Below, one piece after another: positions 1 to 8,145 of a stretch of 64,000 nt of DNA (positions are counted from its first letter, which is position 1; every line of letters starts with the position of its first letter). The stretch is from Halodesulfurarchaeum sp042216905. GTDB taxonomy: Archaea; Halobacteriota; Halobacteria; Halobacteriales; Halobacteriaceae. The notes below the pieces were generated by a model. It saw only the letters and a program-made list of their open reading frames with translations, was not told the origin of the DNA and searched no databases. Location: contig JBDGTL010000009.1 in assembly GCA_042216905.1 (NCBI GenBank), positions 1 to 64,000 of the forward strand, written 5' to 3'. The translations under genes and the position numbers were made by a program.

Positions 1-50
1 ATTCAAATGAGGCAAGGATTTTTCACGTTGAAAAGGGGCGACTGGGGATT

Positions 51-818
51 TTAGTTCACGCCCGAAAGACGCAGTACAACCTCGTCGCCTCGATCGACGT
101 CGAACGCCCCCGCTCCCCGACCCTGGTTTACCGCGAGTTCGACGTTTCCATGGCTTCCGACTGTCACCAATGCCGTTCCGGGATCTTCACTTGCGTAGGT
201 TCGAGCGATCGGCACTCGCTTTCCGTTCACCTCGATTTCCTCGCCGAAGGACCCGCGGATGAATTCACCGGGGACACTCGTTATGGCGTTCCCGAAGTCG
301 TCGATGGTGAGCACGGACCCGGCAGCGCTCGTCTTCTCGACGTTCGCGGACGGCAGCGTGAGCGTCTCGAAATCGTTCGTACGTGTGAACCGGTCCTCCG
401 TCTCGAGACGGTCAATACCGGCGTCGTGTATCTCCGCGGCAATGGGCGCGAAGACGTCTCGTCCGTGGAACGTGCTGCTCTCGGGGTCGTCGTGATCGAC
501 GACGTAGTAGGTGGGATCCTCATGGAGCGTTTCGGCTGGCGGAACGAGAACACCGTTGTCGGGTCCCACGAGGACGTGGTCCCCGGACCGGACCGCGAGC
601 ACGTCCCGGTCGGTCCCGACACCGGGGTCCACGACGACGAGGTGGACGGCCGGGGGGAAGTACGGGAGAATTCTGGTGAGCCAGAACGCGGACCCGGGAA
701 GGTCCTGCCGCGGCATTTCGTGGGACACGTCGACGAGTCGTGTGTCGGTTATCGAGAGGATGACGCCTTTCATCGCGGCCGGATACGGGGCGCCGAAATC
801 GGAAGTGAGCGTGAGCAT
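51..818 (-). CDS. S-adenosyl-L-methionine hydrolase (DUF62 / SAM hydroxide adenosyltransferase)
   Basis: 255 aa, ATG start at 818. It opens with the family hallmark LTLTSDFG and continues with VVVDPGVGT, VGPDNGVL and FHGRDVFAP, which form the SAM pocket shared with chlorinase/fluorinase enzymes. The C-terminal half carries DDFGNAITS. Members of this archaeal and bacterial branch hydrolyse SAM to adenosine and methionine using an activated water. The length is normal and no motif is missing. The gene lies 3 nt downstream of nadM on the same strand and is surely co-transcribed with it. The family call is strong; the physiological role, perhaps control of SAM level, is inferred. Confidence 0.9.
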   Translation of the reverse strand: MLTLTSDFGAPYPAAMKGVILSITDTRLVDVSHEMPRQDLPGSAFWLTRILPYFPPAVHLVVVDPGVGTDRDVLAVRSGDHVLVGPDNGVLVPPAETLHEDPTYYVVDHDDPESSTFHGRDVFAPIAAEIHDAGIDRLETEDRFTRTNDFETLTLPSANVEKTSAAGSVLTIDDFGNAITSVPGEFIRGSFGEEIEVNGKRVPIARTYASEDPGTALVTVGSHGNVELAVNQGRGAGAFDVDRGDEVVLRLSGVN

Positions 819-821
819 CGA

Positions 822-1343
822 TCACTCGGACTCCGTGACTCCGTCGGTGTCGCCGACTCGCTGGATACGTCCGATTCCATCAATCTCCTCGATAACCGAG
901 ACCACGCTGTCGGGGACGAGGGACTCCCATCCCTCGTCCTTCAGCATCTTCTTTCGTATCTTCGACCCTTTGAGGACGTCCCGCTCGAACATCGGCGATT
1001 GCCGGACCTCCACACCCGCCTCGGCGAATAGCTGGATCACGAGCGGGTTGTTCGAATATGCGACGTCGAACCGGGGGCTCATGCTCTCGACGTGGCTCAC
1101 CCAGACGGCGTTGCGATTGATGTCCTCGATCGGAACCACGTACGTGACGAGATCGAAGTCAGTCAGGCACTTCGTAATCATCATGATTCGCTCGCCCGCG
1201 GTGAAGGGATTGCGGGGCGTGTGACTCTGGTCGGCGCTCCCGATACCGACGACCAGTTCGTCGACTTCCGTGGCGATCTGATCGATCACCCGATGGTGCC
1301 CGTCGTGGTAGGGCTGGAACCGGCCGATGTAGAACCCGCGCAT
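822..1343 (-). CDS. nadM: Archaeal nicotinamide-nucleotide adenylyltransferase
   Basis: 173 aa. The N-terminus reads MRGFYIGRFQPYHDGHH, the GRFQP plus HxGH nucleotidyltransferase signature of archaeal NadM. TPRNPFTAGER follows, and GSKIRKKM near residues 135-142 stands for the second (ISSTxIR-like) phosphate-binding motif. The enzyme joins NMN and ATP to give NAD in the cytoplasm. It is the first gene of a two-gene operon with the SAM hydrolase and is divergent from lonB, with 166 nt between the start codons. The length is typical of the family. Confidence 0.93.
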   Translation of the reverse strand: MRGFYIGRFQPYHDGHHRVIDQIATEVDELVVGIGSADQSHTPRNPFTAGERIMMITKCLTDFDLVTYVVPIEDINRNAVWVSHVESMSPRFDVAYSNNPLVIQLFAEAGVEVRQSPMFERDVLKGSKIRKKMLKDEGWESLVPDSVVSVIEEIDGIGRIQRVGDTDGVTESE

Positions 1344-1463
1344 TATCGAGTACTGGTACTCGGGGGAGGGTTATCAAATGTGTCGAACCGTATTGGCCGA
1401 TAACCCCGATTTTGGCGAATACAGGGGATATGAACGTCATTTCCCGGATATTCCAAGGGAGAA

Positions 1464-1471
1464 AGTATATC
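1464..1471 (+). promoter_or_regulatory. Probable TATA box for lonB
   Basis: An AGTATATC-type element preceded by purine-rich GAGAA (BRE-like) lies about 42 nt upstream of the lonB ATG. Transcription would begin near 1490 and leave a leader of roughly 20 nt. It is predicted from spacing and composition only. Confidence 0.4.
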
Positions 1472-1509
1472 AATCGAGGGTCCTTGAATACAATCGTTTC
1501 CAACCTTCT

Positions 1510-3705
1510 ATGAGTAACGACCCGACGACCGACGCTCCCCGCGACGAGTCAGATGAAGGATCAGGCGACCCGCGGAAGGGAACCGTCGGGGACGACGCGT
1601 CCTCGCGGTCTCCCCCCGTGGAGAGCGATTCTCGGGGCGAGTCGAGTGGCGATTCGACCGTCGACGTCCCGAGCGATGAGGAACCGGGCCCGGGCGAGGA
1701 AGAAACGGGCCCGGGCGACGAGGAAGCGGACTCGTCCCGGTCGCTCCAGGACGACCTCGGTAGCGACGTCGACGTCGAGGGGGACGTGACGATCGAGGAC
1801 GACCCGGACGAGGACGACCTCCTTGGCGGATTGCAAATCGACTCGACGGCGGATATCGAGGTCCCTGAGCGGTTAGTCGACCAGGTTATCGGCCAGAAGA
1901 GTGCCCGGGAGACGGTCAAGCGAGCGGCCAAGCAGCACCGCCACGTGATGATGATTGGTTCGCCAGGAACCGGGAAGTCGATGCTGGCGAAAGGGATGAG
2001 CCACCTCCTTCCGAAGGAGTCCCTCCAGGACGTTCTGGTCTATCACAACCCAGACGATTCCAACGAACCCAAGGTACGGACCGTTCCTGCTGGGAAGGGC
2101 GAACAAATCGTCGAGGCCCACAAGGAGGAAGCGAGGAAGCGAAACCAGATGCGGTCGTTCCTCATGTGGATCATCATCGCCGTCATCGTGGGATACTCCC
2201 TCTTGATCGCCCACCAGCCCCTCCTCGGGCTTCTCGCGGCTGGGGTTATCTTCTTCGCGTTCCGGTACTCCAACCGGGGAAGCGACGCGATGGTCCCGAA
2301 ACTCCTGATCAACAACGCCGACCGCCAGGTCGCTCCGTTCGAGGACGCGACGGGTGCCCACGCTGGTGCGTTGCTCGGGGACGTCAGACACGACCCGTTC
2401 CAGTCAGGCGGGATGGAAACCCCAAGTCACGAACGCGTCGAGGCGGGTTCCATCCACAAATCGCACAAAGGAGTACTGTTCATCGACGAAATCAACACCC
2501 TCGACATCCGCTCCCAGCAGAAGCTCATGACGGCCATCCAGGAGGGCCAGTTCTCCATCACTGGCCAGTCTGAGCGCTCCTCGGGTGCGATGGTGCAGAC
2601 CGAACCGGTCCCGTGTGACTTCATCATGGTCGCAGCAGGGAACATGGACGCGATGGAGAACATGCACCCCGCGCTTCGCGACCGGATCAAGGGCTACGGG
2701 TACGAGGTCTATTTCGAGGACACCATCGAGGACACGCCGGAGATGCGCCGGCGCTACGCCCGGTTCGTCGCGCAGGAAGTCGAGAAGGACGGCAGACTGC
2801 CGCACTTCTCCCCGGAGGCAGTGAGCGAGGTCGTCCTCGAGGCGAAACGCCGGGCCGGTCGGAAAGACCACCTCACGCTCAAACTCCGCGATCTCGGCGG
2901 CCTGGTCAGGGTTTCCGGTGACATCGCCAAGGCCGAGGGCGACGATCTGGTCTCTCGCGACCACGTCCTTTCGGCGAAGAAACGATCCCGCTCCATCGAG
3001 CAGCAGTTCGCCGACGACTACATCGAACGCCGGAAAGAGTACGAACTGAAGGTGACAGAGGGCGAAGCCGTCGGTCGTGTCAACGGCCTCGCCGTCATGG
3101 GTGGTGACTCGGGCATCGTCATGCCGGTCATGGCCGAAGTCACCCCACGACAGGGCGAAGGTGGCGAGGTCTTCGCCACGGGGAAACTACAGGAAATCGC
3201 CGAAGAGGCCGTGGAGAACGTCTCGGCGATCATCAAGAAGTTCTCCGGCGAAGATATCTCCGAGAAGGACATCCACATCCAGTTCGTCCAGTCCTACCAG
3301 GGCGTCGAGGGCGACTCCGCTTCAATCACGGTGGCGACGGCGGTGATCTCGGCCCTGGAGGATATTCCCATCGCACAGGACCTCGCGATGACCGGGTCGC
3401 TGTCCGTCAGAGGTGACGTCCTCCCTGTCGGCGGTGTGACCCACAAGATCGAAGCCGCCGCCAAGGCCGGGTACGACCGGGTCATCATCCCGCGGGCCAA
3501 CGAGCAGGACGTCATGATCGAGGACGAGTACAAAGACCAGGTGGAGATCATCCCGGTCACGCACATCTCCGAAGTCCTGGACGTCGCGCTGGTGGGCGAA
3601 CCGGAGAAGGATTCGCTGGTCGACCGCCTCAAGTCCATCACGGGGCGGGCACTCGACGCCGCTGAGGGGACTGGTTCGCCGGGCGGGAGCCCCTCTCCCC
3701 AGTAA
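1510..3705 (+). CDS. lonB: Membrane-anchored ATP-dependent protease LonB
   Basis: 731 aa from the ATG at 1510; an upstream in-frame extension to 1378 exists but lacks homology-like content. The first ~110 residues are very acidic and low-complexity. Walker A GSPGTGKS is at 150-157 and a hydrophobic hairpin at about residues 220-250 contains the two membrane spans typical of archaeal LonB. The Walker B-like FIDEINTLD follows. The C-terminal Lon protease domain has the catalytic Ser at 603 (in EGDSAS) and Lys at 646 (in GGVTHK). The enzyme degrades proteins at the membrane and in haloarchaea is essential and linked to carotenoid and lipid control. The gene is monocistronic and divergent from nadM. 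Confidence 0.95.
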   Translation: MSNDPTTDAPRDESDEGSGDPRKGTVGDDASSRSPPVESDSRGESSGDSTVDVPSDEEPGPGEEETGPGDEEADSSRSLQDDLGSDVDVEGDVTIEDDPDEDDLLGGLQIDSTADIEVPERLVDQVIGQKSARETVKRAAKQHRHVMMIGSPGTGKSMLAKGMSHLLPKESLQDVLVYHNPDDSNEPKVRTVPAGKGEQIVEAHKEEARKRNQMRSFLMWIIIAVIVGYSLLIAHQPLLGLLAAGVIFFAFRYSNRGSDAMVPKLLINNADRQVAPFEDATGAHAGALLGDVRHDPFQSGGMETPSHERVEAGSIHKSHKGVLFIDEINTLDIRSQQKLMTAIQEGQFSITGQSERSSGAMVQTEPVPCDFIMVAAGNMDAMENMHPALRDRIKGYGYEVYFEDTIEDTPEMRRRYARFVAQEVEKDGRLPHFSPEAVSEVVLEAKRRAGRKDHLTLKLRDLGGLVRVSGDIAKAEGDDLVSRDHVLSAKKRSRSIEQQFADDYIERRKEYELKVTEGEAVGRVNGLAVMGGDSGIVMPVMAEVTPRQGEGGEVFATGKLQEIAEEAVENVSAIIKKFSGEDISEKDIHIQFVQSYQGVEGDSASITVATAVISALEDIPIAQDLAMTGSLSVRGDVLPVGGVTHKIEAAAKAGYDRVIIPRANEQDVMIEDEYKDQVEIIPVTHISEVLDVALVGEPEKDSLVDRLKSITGRALDAAEGTGSPGGSPSPQ

Positions 3706-3820
3706 CGCCACGTCCCGATTGTTTCCCGGGGCGACAGCCGGTTGATTCCCGGGTGTGATTACCGCCAGACCGTCGAGGCCTCCGTAGCGTATTTCTCCTC
3801 CGTCCCCTCACTCTTTCGTG

Positions 3821-4561
3821 ATGCCCGAGGCCCACTGGGCTGCATTCACCGTTCTCGTTTTCCTCATCACGCTGGGCGTCCTCGGGATGACCCGTCACAC
3901 CGCCGGTCTGATCGCCGGCGAGACCCCGCCCGACTCCGACCAGGTGGAGACGGCGGTTCCTGCGGGACCCACACGTCCCCGTGGACGATCCCTATTATAT
4001 AGTGTCGCAGCATCCCAATTACTCCTCGCCGGTCTGGTGGTTGGATCGGTCTGGGTGACTCGTGTACCGTTCTCCGCACTCGGCCTCGGGAGCAGGCCCG
4101 ATCTCATCGCGGCGATCCTGTTCGGGGGAGGACTATTCGGGGTCAATCAGGTTCTCTCCACGCTTGCAAAGCGGTATACGAACGCCGATCCCGGTCGACT
4201 CCGTGAGGTACTCGCCCCGGAATCACAGACCGACTGGGCCGTGTTACTCCTTCTCGTCCTCCCGGCGGTGTCCGTCTCCGAGGAAGTGTTGTTTCGCGGT
4301 GCACTCCTCGGCGGAATCGCGTCCGCCAGTTCGATTTCGCCGTGGGTACTCGTCGTCCTGTCAGCAGTGGCGTTCGGCCTCTCCCACACTGCGCAGGGAT
4401 CAATCGGCGGGGTGGTTTCCGGAATTCTGGGACTCGGCCTCGGAGCCCTCTTTCTCGTCACCGGTTCCCTGTGGACTGTCGTGCTTGCGCATTACCTGAT
4501 CGACCTGCTCGAATTTGTCCTGTACGAAGGGATGGGATCCGATCTCGTCCCACTGGGGTAA
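3821..4561 (+). CDS. CPBP-family intramembrane metalloprotease
   Basis: About 246 aa, mostly hydrophobic with six or seven predicted spans. ATG at 3821 is preferred over the GTG one codon earlier. The CPBP/Abi motifs are present: SVSEEVLFRGALLGG (EExxxR) near residue 150, FGLSHTAQG with a metal-ligand His, and LAHYLIDLLEF as the last motif. Members are glutamic membrane endopeptidases related to Rce1; no substrate can be named here. It stands alone after lonB (115 nt gap) and is convergent with the MGMT-like gene. A second, unrelated-looking CPBP gene occurs at 55475-56254. Confidence 0.85.
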   Translation: MPEAHWAAFTVLVFLITLGVLGMTRHTAGLIAGETPPDSDQVETAVPAGPTRPRGRSLLYSVAASQLLLAGLVVGSVWVTRVPFSALGLGSRPDLIAAILFGGGLFGVNQVLSTLAKRYTNADPGRLREVLAPESQTDWAVLLLLVLPAVSVSEEVLFRGALLGGIASASSISPWVLVVLSAVAFGLSHTAQGSIGGVVSGILGLGLGALFLVTGSLWTVVLAHYLIDLLEFVLYEGMGSDLVPLG

Positions 4562-4613
4562 CGGTCCACGTCGTAACTCGAACGAAACGACCACAATCGG
4601 CGTGCGAGAGACC

Positions 4614-4706
4614 CCGAGGCTAATCCTACGGGTTCTGTATCTGGCCGAGGCTAATCCTACAGGTTCTCTATCTGGCCGAGGCTAATCCTACAGGTTCTCT
4701 ATCTGG
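4614..4706. repeat. 31-nt tandem repeat, three units, overlapping the 3' end of the MGMT-like gene
   Basis: Units start at 4614, 4645 and 4676. Units two and three are identical over almost the whole 31 nt; unit one has two substitutions. The last unit covers the codons for QIENL, the TAG stop at 4688-4690 and ~12 nt beyond it, so the other two units are displaced copies of this gene end lying in the convergent intergenic space. Confidence 0.9.
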
Positions 4707-5146
4707 CGGACCTTCTGTTCCACGTCCGCCGGGAGGGCACTCGGACCGTCCCGCACCCGGTGGTCGGGGATGATGATCGGGACAGGATTCTCGGCGAGCG
4801 CCGTTCGTGCGATGGAGTTGCTCTCCTCGTCCTCGGGGTCGAGCGACGGCGTCATCCGGATCAGTTGCTCGACCGAGACCTGCTCGCCGTACGGGATCTC
4901 GCGGGTCGTCTCGAGTACCGACCGCTGGTCGGTGGGGACCGTAAGCGCCACGTCGATCGTCGTGAAATCGACCGTTACGCCCTCGAGATAGGCAAAAATC
5001 GTATCGAGGACGTCGTGGCTTTCGGGAACGTCTTCCTCGACGGACGCGGGGAACGAGACGCTCACGATCTGCTGGCTGGCGACGCCGATCTGGACGATAC
5101 AGTCGAGATACGACGATCGTCTCGCGTAGATCCCGGCTGATTCCAT
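4688..5146 (-). CDS. MGMT / alkyltransferase-like protein without acceptor cysteine
   Basis: 152 aa. The C-terminal half is that of O6-alkylguanine-DNA alkyltransferases: REIPYGEQVSVEQLIR, ARTALAENPVP and IIIPDHRVRDG. In true MGMT the last motif is PCHRV; here residue 128 is Asp, and the only Cys (residue 16) is far from the active site, so suicidal alkyl transfer is not expected. Alkyltransferase-like (ATL) proteins carry Trp or Ala there and only bind lesions; this one may act similarly. It is divergent from trpC, 85 nt apart. The call to the fold is good; the function is uncertain. Confidence 0.75.
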   Translation of the reverse strand: MESAGIYARRSSYLDCIVQIGVASQQIVSVSFPASVEEDVPESHDVLDTIFAYLEGVTVDFTTIDVALTVPTDQRSVLETTREIPYGEQVSVEQLIRMTPSLDPEDEESNSIARTALAENPVPIIIPDHRVRDGPSALPADVEQKVRQIENL

Positions 5147-5158
5147 GTGTGCTCACTC

Positions 5159-5171
5159 GGGTGGTACACCC
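5159..5171. promoter_or_regulatory. Inverted repeat upstream of the MGMT-like gene
   Basis: GGGTG and CACCC arms flank a GTA centre, 13 nt upstream of the start codon at 5146. A small perfect dyad in a divergent promoter may be an operator, but it could be chance in GC-rich DNA. Confidence 0.25.
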
Positions 5172-5202
5172 TTCAAGATTCGCTCCCCTGACGCAACTCT
5201 TA

Positions 5203-5228
5203 TGTACAGGATAGTGCATCAATGTACA
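5203..5228 (+). promoter_or_regulatory. Two TGTACA boxes at the trp promoter (TRP-box-like operator)
   Basis: TGTACA occurs at 5203-5208 and 5223-5228, two helical turns apart. The first overlaps a TTATGTA TATA-like element centred ~28 nt before the trpC ATG at 5232, so the transcript would be nearly leaderless and the second box would sit on the transcription start. TGTACA is the known consensus of TRP boxes bound by the methanogen repressor TrpY. Binding by a TrpY-like protein here is inferred. Confidence 0.55.
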
Positions 5229-5231
5229 ATA

Positions 5232-5984
5232 ATGGACGAAAACGATGGCCTGGCGCCGGTGGTGTCGTCGATCCTGGCGGCGGCGAAGCGTCGCGAGTCA
5301 CCTGGCAACCGGATACGAGTCGACGCGAAATCGATTCCCGACGCGCTGGCCACGGCACGGGCCGAGGGACGCGTCCCGGTCATCGCGGAGGTCAAACCGA
5401 GCAGTCCGCGAACGGACCGGGTCCGGAGGGACGATCCGGTCGAACTCGCCACCTCGATGGTTGCGGGCGGGGCCGCGGCGCTGTCCGTGCTCACCGAACC
5501 AGAGCATTTTGGTGGGTCGCCCGCGGCCCTCGAGGCTGTCCGGGAGGCGGTCCCGGTACCGGTTATCCGGAAGGATTTCGTCCTGGAACCGTCACATCTC
5601 GACGTGGTCGAGGCCGATGCAGTTCTCCTGATCGTTCGCTTTCTTTCCGACCTTTCGGGCATGATCGATGCCGTTCGAGACCGGGGGATGGAACCGCTGG
5701 TGGAAGTTCATACGGGTGAGGAACTCGAGCGGGCACTCGAGGCCGGCGCGACACTGATCGGTGTGAACAACCGGGACCTAGCCACTCTTGAGGTGGACCG
5801 ATCGACATTTGCCAGGGTGAGGAGCAACGTGCCGGAGGACGTTACCCTGGTGGCGGAAAGTGGCATTCGAACACGGGAACACGCCCGAACGATGCTCGAG
5901 GCAGGGGCGTCGGGACTGCTCATCGGGGAAGCGATCATGGACGGTGACGTTCGAGACAACACGGAGCGATTTGTACACGCATGA
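5232..5984 (+). CDS. trpC: Indole-3-glycerol phosphate synthase
   Basis: 250 aa from the ATG at 5232; the longer reading to 5145 would cross the promoter. It is a TIM barrel with VIAEVKPSSP (substrate Lys), LSVLTEPEHFGGS, VIRKDFVLEP, GVNNRDL and VAESGIRT, all diagnostic of TrpC. It converts CdRP to indole-3-glycerol phosphate, the substrate of the next two genes. Its stop overlaps the trpB start by 4 nt (ATGA). It is the first gene of trpCBA; trpD, trpE, trpF and trpG are absent from this window, so the tryptophan genes are split in this genome. Confidence 0.95.
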   Translation: MDENDGLAPVVSSILAAAKRRESPGNRIRVDAKSIPDALATARAEGRVPVIAEVKPSSPRTDRVRRDDPVELATSMVAGGAAALSVLTEPEHFGGSPAALEAVREAVPVPVIRKDFVLEPSHLDVVEADAVLLIVRFLSDLSGMIDAVRDRGMEPLVEVHTGEELERALEAGATLIGVNNRDLATLEVDRSTFARVRSNVPEDVTLVAESGIRTREHARTMLEAGASGLLIGEAIMDGDVRDNTERFVHA

Positions 5985-7207
5985 GCACAGGAACGTTTGG
6001 CGAATACGGCGGACAGTTCGTCCCGGAGGTACTGATGCCTGCGGTGGAGGAACTCGAGACGGCGTACGAACGATACGTGAGAAACAACGAAGAGGGGTTC
6101 ATGGACGAATTCCGGCAGCACTTGCGGGATTTCGGAGGCCGGCCGACGCCGCTTCAGCCGGCAACGACCCTCAGCGAACGCTATGGGTCGCCCATTTACC
6201 TCAAGCGGGAAGACCTCCTTCACGGGGGCGCGCACAAACTCAATAACGCGCTCGGCCAGGTCCTCCTTGCCAGGTACATGGGAAAGGACCGGATCATCGC
6301 CGAGACGGGGGCGGGCCAGCACGGTACCGCCACGGCGATGGCCTGTGCGTATCTCGACGTGGACTGCGAGATATTTATGGGGCGGACTGACATCAACCGG
6401 CAGCGGCCCAACGTCTTTCGAATGCGGATGCACGGCGCGTCCGTGAATCCCGTAGACGACGGGTCTGGCACACTCAAAGAAGCGATAAACGCGACCCTCA
6501 GGGACTGGGCGACGAACGTCGAGACAACCCACTACGTCATCGGTTCGGTCGTTGGCCCACATCCCTTCCCGAGCATGGTCAGGGACTTCCAGTCGGTCAT
6601 CTCCGAGGAAGCCCGGGAGCAAGCCCTCGAACAAATCGGGCGTCTTCCCGATGCCGTTCTCGCGTGTGCCGGCGGTGGATCGAACACGATGGGCTCCTTC
6701 GCCGAGTTCCTGGATGACGAATCGGTGGATCTCTTTGCGGTGGAGGCGGGGGGCTCGGATATCACTGTCGACGATGAGGCGGGCTACGCGCCCCATTCCG
6801 CGTCGCTCGGGGCAGGAACCGACGGAGTACTGCATGGGGCCCGGACGAAACTCCTCCAGACCGATACGGGCCAGATCGTAGAGTCCCACAGCGTGAGTGC
6901 TGGTCTCGACTACGCGGGTGTCGGCCCTGAACTCTCCTACCTCGTTGATGAGGGCCGAGTCACACCCGTCCACGTCGACGACGACGCTGCCTTGAACGCC
7001 TACCACCGGCTCTCGAAGGCGGAGGGAATTATCCCGGCACTCGAGAGCAGTCACGCTATCGCGTATCTCGAGGAGCGGTCCTTCGACGGCCCGATCGTCG
7101 TTACCCTTTCGGGCCGGGGAGACAAGGACCTCGATACGGTGATCGAGGAGTCAGAACACCGCGATATCGAGGGGGCGCCCACGTTGGAGGTATTCGATGC
7201 GTCCTGA
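5981..7207 (+). CDS. trpB: Tryptophan synthase beta chain
   Basis: 408 aa, ATG at 5981 inside the end of trpC. It begins GEYGGQFVPE, the classical TrpB start. The PLP-binding Lys is residue 86 in HGGAHKLNNA (usually HTGAHK). AETGAGQHG and the phosphate-binding loop CAGGGSN are present. The enzyme condenses indole with serine, taking indole through a channel from TrpA. It lies between trpC and trpA in one operon. A further TGTACA lies at 5972-5977, just before the start codon. Confidence 0.96.
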   Translation: MSTGTFGEYGGQFVPEVLMPAVEELETAYERYVRNNEEGFMDEFRQHLRDFGGRPTPLQPATTLSERYGSPIYLKREDLLHGGAHKLNNALGQVLLARYMGKDRIIAETGAGQHGTATAMACAYLDVDCEIFMGRTDINRQRPNVFRMRMHGASVNPVDDGSGTLKEAINATLRDWATNVETTHYVIGSVVGPHPFPSMVRDFQSVISEEAREQALEQIGRLPDAVLACAGGGSNTMGSFAEFLDDESVDLFAVEAGGSDITVDDEAGYAPHSASLGAGTDGVLHGARTKLLQTDTGQIVESHSVSAGLDYAGVGPELSYLVDEGRVTPVHVDDDAALNAYHRLSKAEGIIPALESSHAIAYLEERSFDGPIVVTLSGRGDKDLDTVIEESEHRDIEGAPTLEVFDAS

Positions 7208-7276
7208 TTTACCCAATTTTGCCGCCGAATGGAACTGGACTTCCCGGGATACCCAGGTGCGAGGAGGGGCCATGTG

Positions 7277-8083
7277 ATGACTGCCGAAGACATTCAGGAC
7301 GCGTTCGCGGGCGGTCCCGCACTCGTTCCCTATATCGTCGCCGGCGATCCCTCCCCGGACCGGACGGCCGACTACGTCCGGGCGCTCGTCAGGGGCGGGG
7401 CCCACGTCGTCGAACTGGGTCTTCCCTTCTCCGAACCCATTGCCGACGGACCCACGATCCAGGGCGGGATTCGACGTGCCCTCGACGCGGGAATGACCCC
7501 GCGTCGGTATTTCGACCTGGTCTCGGGTCTCGACGTCGAGATACCGATCGTTTCAATGACCTACTACAACCTGGTCTATCGGTACGGTGACGGCGACGTC
7601 GAACCCTTCGTCGCCGACGCCGCCGATGCGGGTATTTCCGGGTTGATCGTTCCCGATCTCCCGGTCGAGGAAAGCCAGACCCTGAAGGAGGCATGCACGA
7701 GACATGACATCGCGTTGATATTTATCGTCGCCCCGACGACGACGGAGGCCAGGATTCGACGAATCGTGGAGCAGGCCTCTGGTTTCCTCTACGTCCAAGC
7801 GCGTCTCGGTACCACCGGAGCCCGGGACGACGTCAGCGATTCGACGTTCGAGACGCTTTCGCGACTCCCCGAAACCGACCTGCCGCTCTCCGTGGGATTC
7901 GGGGTCAGGACGGGAGAGCACGCCAGGGCCATCGTATCTGGCGGTGCGGACGGGGTTATCGCCGGGAGCGTCTTCGTCGACATCATCGAAGACGGTGATC
8001 AGGTCGAGAAGCGTCTCGAGGAAACGGCGGGCGAACTCGCCACCGGTCTCAGGGCGGGGCGACCCGAACCGGATCAACCGTAG
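7277..8083 (+). CDS. trpA: Tryptophan synthase alpha chain
   Basis: 268 aa from the ATG at 7277 (MTAEDIQDAF); an in-frame ATG at 7229 would add 16 residues without family likeness. Motifs are YIVAGDPSPD, VELGLPFSEPIADGP with the catalytic Glu near residue 46, IVPDLPVEES with the catalytic Asp, VQARLGTTGAR and the phosphate-binding VGFGVRTGEHA. It cleaves indole-3-glycerol phosphate to indole and glyceraldehyde 3-phosphate. It ends the trpCBA run; the shikimate-entry genes start 62 nt later and may belong to the same transcript. Confidence 0.95.
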   Translation: MTAEDIQDAFAGGPALVPYIVAGDPSPDRTADYVRALVRGGAHVVELGLPFSEPIADGPTIQGGIRRALDAGMTPRRYFDLVSGLDVEIPIVSMTYYNLVYRYGDGDVEPFVADAADAGISGLIVPDLPVEESQTLKEACTRHDIALIFIVAPTTTEARIRRIVEQASGFLYVQARLGTTGARDDVSDSTFETLSRLPETDLPLSVGFGVRTGEHARAIVSGGADGVIAGSVFVDIIEDGDQVEKRLEETAGELATGLRAGRPEPDQP

Positions 8084-8145
8084 GGGAGAAAATTCGCCGT
8101 CGCGAATCGGAACGAACATAGCAATTCGTGTGCTATGGCCTCTCA

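Noticed and set aside
150..1031. Long plus-strand frame opposite the SAM hydrolase and nadM
   Set aside because: It is the antisense shadow of two well-identified genes, as usual in GC-rich DNA.
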